From positions 16,808,038 through 16,872,037 of the forward strand of contig CM038923.1 in the NCBI GenBank assembly GCA_021904315.1: a stretch of DNA of 64,000 bases. The letters are read 5' to 3'. Below the pieces are notes generated by a model. It was not told where the DNA came from, did not search any database, and saw only the letters and a program-made list of their open reading frames with translations. Each line of letters starts with the position of its first letter. Positions within the stretch are counted from its first letter, which is position 1. Positions 61,295 to 64,000 of this stretch are shown piece after piece. The stretch comes from Sphagnum magellanicum (Eukaryota; Streptophyta; Sphagnopsida; Sphagnales; Sphagnaceae). A program made the translations under genes and the position numbers.

Positions 61295-61727
61295 ATAAAC
61301 ATAAATTTTCATAACTATGTAATAAACATATATAGTTTCAAATTAAAACCTACTTATTAGTCTACATGTACATGCATGCCACAATTGATGCAGGTTGTGT
61401 TTACTGCAATTGCAAATAGTAGCCTACTTAAGGTAGGTTTCCATGATATTTCGTTCAAGTAATTCTTATGTTTCCATTGTTTTTGTACTTGGTACTCACA
61501 TTGTTGAGATGTTGAGACACTAGAGTTATCCATAAAGTCATGCACTATTGGGCCTAAGTTGCACCCATCATTTGGTGCTTCATTCACTCTTGGATGTTGT
61601 CCGCAAAGTCACGAAATTTTATTAAATAAGGGTATGAAATACTGAGACTCAGGATTAAATGCACCAGGCTCGAGAACAATTTTAGCTACAGTACACAGAG
61701 CAGCAGCAGTGATTGGTTGAAAGCGTT

Positions 61728-61823
61728 CAGGGAAAAAAAGACAGAGCAGCCTCAGTTTAGCGCCAAATTTGCTCTAAACTGAGTTTCATGCCCCTTCGAA
61801 GCCCAGTGTACTTTTTTTCCCTG
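61728..61823. repeat. Compact two-stem palindromic element, 96 bp
   Basis: Outer arms CAGGGAAAAAAAG (61728-61740) and its perfect complement (61811-61823), and inner arms CTCAGTTTAG (61751-61760) and CTAAACTGAG (61774-61783). The nested arms would fold as one long hairpin. It may be a very small MITE. A further 8-bp palindrome (TCCACTAA) lies at 61883-61899. Confidence 0.7.
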
Positions 61824-61912
61824 TTTTTTTTACACCTCGTCCCCTTTGTGACCAAAGAGGGGGTCCCGGTGCCGTCTTTGGCTCCACTAATTTAGTGGAT
61901 TTCCCATTATTT

Positions 61913-62060
61913 AGGTGTGGGTTCTTTCAAAAGTGGGTTGAGAAATATCAAGGTGAACGTATAGAAATCCTTTAGCCATAATTTGACCAAATTATTTGCT
62001 GTTGGAGTGTGGGTGATTGGACAACATGGACACCTGGAGAAAGGAATGGAAACAAGAGGG
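61913..62060 (+). repeat. Dispersed repeat S, copy 2
   Basis: Same-orientation relative of 48370-48530, most similar over its first 80 bp. Confidence 0.6.
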
Positions 62061-62199
62061 TTGTCGCATAACACCGCTGCCATTTAAATGGCACCCATAA
62101 AGGATGTATTCAACACAATAAACTGGAAACACATGGTGGTTAGCACCGATGAATCCCAAGTGGGTCCTCCAGTTATGCTGGAAATATTTGTATACCATA

Positions 62200-62400
62200 G
62201 TTGAATACCAGGTTCAACATTTGCATTATATTATTTCTAAACATGCTGAAATTTTTACCCAAACAAAATTATCATAGAATTAGTTTTTGTGAAGGAAAGC
62301 GCTTCTCTTTTGGAATATTTGAGAACATGTTATTTGTTGAAATGGAATCTTCAAAATTAAATAATTATTTGGCAGAGAGACCTGGTGAACCTACTATTCA
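62200..62400 (+). repeat. Dispersed AT-rich repeat R, copy 2
   Basis: Aligns with 46480-46704, including GAATATTTGAGAACATG and AAATAATTATTTGGCAGAGA, and the following ATTCAACTA. Confidence 0.65.
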
Positions 62401-62769
62401 ACTAAGGTAGTGGACTCCCCATGACCCAGAATGTAGGGATGCCAAACTTTGGCCCCTTTCCTGGGTGCATCCCAACCTCTGAAGGGCATGAAGGGCAGAG
62501 CCAACAAAAGAGAACATGGAAGAAATGGGAAATAGTGATGTTGAGTACTGCCTGCTGACACCACTGACCTGAAATCAATGTTTTTAAGGATTGTGATAAT
62601 TAGCCTTAATGGCAACTGAGTACCTCATCAGGCAACCATAAATACATGCCAGGAAACAAAATATGAACACGGCAGGGGAGGGTTCTTCTAGTCTTGGAGT
62701 TAAATGGGGTTTACTTCCCCTTTCTTTGGTTGATATGCTTCATGTGACTGGAGGAGGGTTCGGTTCTTA
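62401..62769. other. Intergenic, no gene recognised
   Basis: GC-richer DNA with no gene or repeat that I can name. Confidence 0.5.
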
Positions 62770-63146
62770 GAGCATCTCCACAGGTGCTGAGTATGTGACT
62801 CGAGACAATAAAATTTATTGCGAAAAAGTGGAAATGTGCCGGTTTAGCTCAGGAAATTAATTTGTCTGCACCAAATTCGTGCAGCTTGCTTGCTGTGGCT
62901 GGTAAAAGGCGCAACAGTTGTGCACCTCCAAAAAAGAGTGTAATAAATTGGACCTGACTGCGGCTCAGTATTTCTGATTGGTTGATCATAATGATTGGTC
63001 GAGATGGTTTGCTATCAGCAGTTCCCACGTACATGCAGCTCCAGTTACAGTTTTATTGGTGGGGTTGCCCAAAAAAAAATCAACCTAAACTTAGACATTT
63101 AATTTTATTATCCAGAGTGACAGACTGAGCACCAGTAGAGATGCTC
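62770..63146. mobile_element. MITE with GAGCATCTC terminal inverted repeats
   Basis: A 377-bp element. The left end GAGCATCTCCACAGGTGCTG and the reverse complement of the right end, GAGCATCTCTACTGGTGCTC, match closely, and similarity continues for about 45 bp (GTCACTC, then ATAAAATT). The flanks TTA (62767-62769) and TTG (63147-63149) are compatible with an aged 3-bp TWA target duplication. Ends and target suggest PIF/Harbinger (Tourist-type), which is inference. No coding capacity. Confidence 0.8.
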
Positions 63147-63619
63147 TTGGTTCCCTTTTCTTCCTGGTGCCTCATTGGGCTGTTTACTTGCCTGGACTTT
63201 GGTCCTTGCCCGTTGTTTCTTTTTCTCTCCCTTTCGTGGGTGCCTTCTTTTTATAAAGTTTGGCAGGGTTTCATCAAATATGAGGGCCTACAGACCCAAA
63301 ATAGTTTGTAACTAATAAAATCTTCAACTCCCGATTTTGCTGGGAATGGAACTTGGAACGGAACAGCACTAAACTCCCTTACCTACGCCACAGCAGCTTG
63401 AACAGTATAATACCAGCCGTCAATCCAGCTTGACTGTAATGGGCTTTTTCCTGTTAGGACTGGGTGTCCCAGTAAACTCAATCAACTTTGTGCATGAATG
63501 AATGTCTATGTCTGTGAGAACTCCCATTGTCTCTGGCAGCAATGATCTGTTGCAGCAATCTGGGCATTTCATGCTTGGAATGGGACCTGACACACAAGAG
63601 AAATCATAAATCATGATAA
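63147..63619. other. Intergenic, no gene recognised
   Basis: No host gene supported. A minus-strand frame (63420-63794) runs through here into repeat R and is probably chance. Confidence 0.5.
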
Positions 63620-63792
63620 CTTCAACACATGTTTGTCCAATAATTAAGTAATTAATTCTGAATTTTTCATTTCCGCAATTATAATATTCCTGAAGTTTCG
63701 ATATTTTCCTTCGCAAAATTTTCTTCTTTGAAAAGATTTGTTTTGCCAAAAATTTCAACATTTCTGAAAAACCATATACCTCGGCAGCTTCC
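63620..63792 (-). repeat. Dispersed repeat R, copy 3 (inverted)
   Basis: On the minus strand it reads in the same order as copy 4: TTCAGAAATGTTGAAATTTT, GCGAAGGAAAAT, and ACATGTGTTGAAG at the far end. Confidence 0.6.
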
Positions 63793-63799
63793 ACACCAC

Positions 63800-63960
63800 T
63801 TATATTATTTTTAGGAATGCTGAGATTTTCAAAAAATAACTTTTTTCAAAGAATAAAAATTTGTGAAGGAAAATCAACAATCTTTTGGAATATTCTATTT
63901 TTAAACATGAAATCTTCAAATTTAATTAATTATTTGACAGACATGTGTTGAAGCTGCCCT
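63800..63960 (+). repeat. Dispersed repeat R, copy 4
   Basis: Plus-strand copy, head to head with copy 3, both ending ACATGTGTTGAAG. Together they form a diverged inverted repeat with arms of about 160 bp and almost no spacer. Confidence 0.6.
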
Positions 63961-64000
63961 TGTACTACAGTATTTTAGTTTTTCGGAAAATGCTCCTTTC

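Noticed and set aside
63335-63410. tRNA-like head on the minus strand (GTGGCGTAGGTAAGG and GTTCCATTCCC)
   Set aside because: Both boxes deviate from the consensus at key positions, so it is suggestive only.
63420-63794. 124-codon minus-strand frame as a gene
   Set aside because: Its first half is repeat R and the rest has no recognised domain; probably chance.
1-64000. CRISPR arrays, rRNA genes, bacterial-type operons
   Set aside because: No regularly spaced direct repeats with unique spacers, no rRNA-like stretches, and gene structure is clearly eukaryotic.

Overview
The window is nuclear DNA of a land plant. It has many short exons joined by GT..AG introns, TTTAGGG-type telomere-box motifs, two genes whose closest relatives by memory are plant proteins, and a large load of decayed transposable elements (Ty3/gypsy, solo LTRs, pogo-like transposase remnants, a Helitron, a MITE and tRNA-related SINE-like pieces). 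Repeat character and protein flavour make me lean towards a non-flowering plant (bryophyte, lycophyte or fern), but the sequence alone does not settle the lineage.

Layout. (1) 1-3303: the 3' half of a lysophospholipid acyltransferase of the LPEAT2 type (+ strand): the end of the PlsC domain followed by EF-hands. The 5' half lies left of the window or in unrecognised exons. (2) 3304-12750: intergenic, with a 66-71-bp minisatellite (4856-5203), a dispersed repeat shared with an intron of the next gene, and a solo LTR at 7589-8564 with a perfect 5-bp target duplication. (3) 12758-23443: a nearly complete RIC1 homologue (+ strand, about 25 exons), the partner of RGP1 in the Rab6 exchange factor at the Golgi. 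It is preceded by a 160-bp tandem duplication and a GAGA tract. (4) 23444-64000: about 40 kb with no host gene that I can support. It is AT-rich and poor in CpG, as expected of long-methylated repeats. It holds two pogo/Tigger-like transposase fossils, an unclassified transposase-like fossil, SINE-like heads, a complete-looking non-autonomous Helitron (46705-47736), a second solo LTR (50197-51016, opposite orientation to the first), two Ty3/gypsy fossils abutting in opposite orientation near 58.7 kb, and a MITE at 62770-63146.

The two host genes share a theme, membrane lipid remodelling and Golgi trafficking, but nothing suggests that they are functionally linked. They are simply neighbours on the same strand. 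I did not find a clearly new biological system. The most interesting items are the substituted acyltransferase motif together with a non-GT splice donor in LPEAT2, a perfect 20-bp inverted repeat at 45245-45315, and the cleanly delimited Helitron, MITE and solo LTRs.
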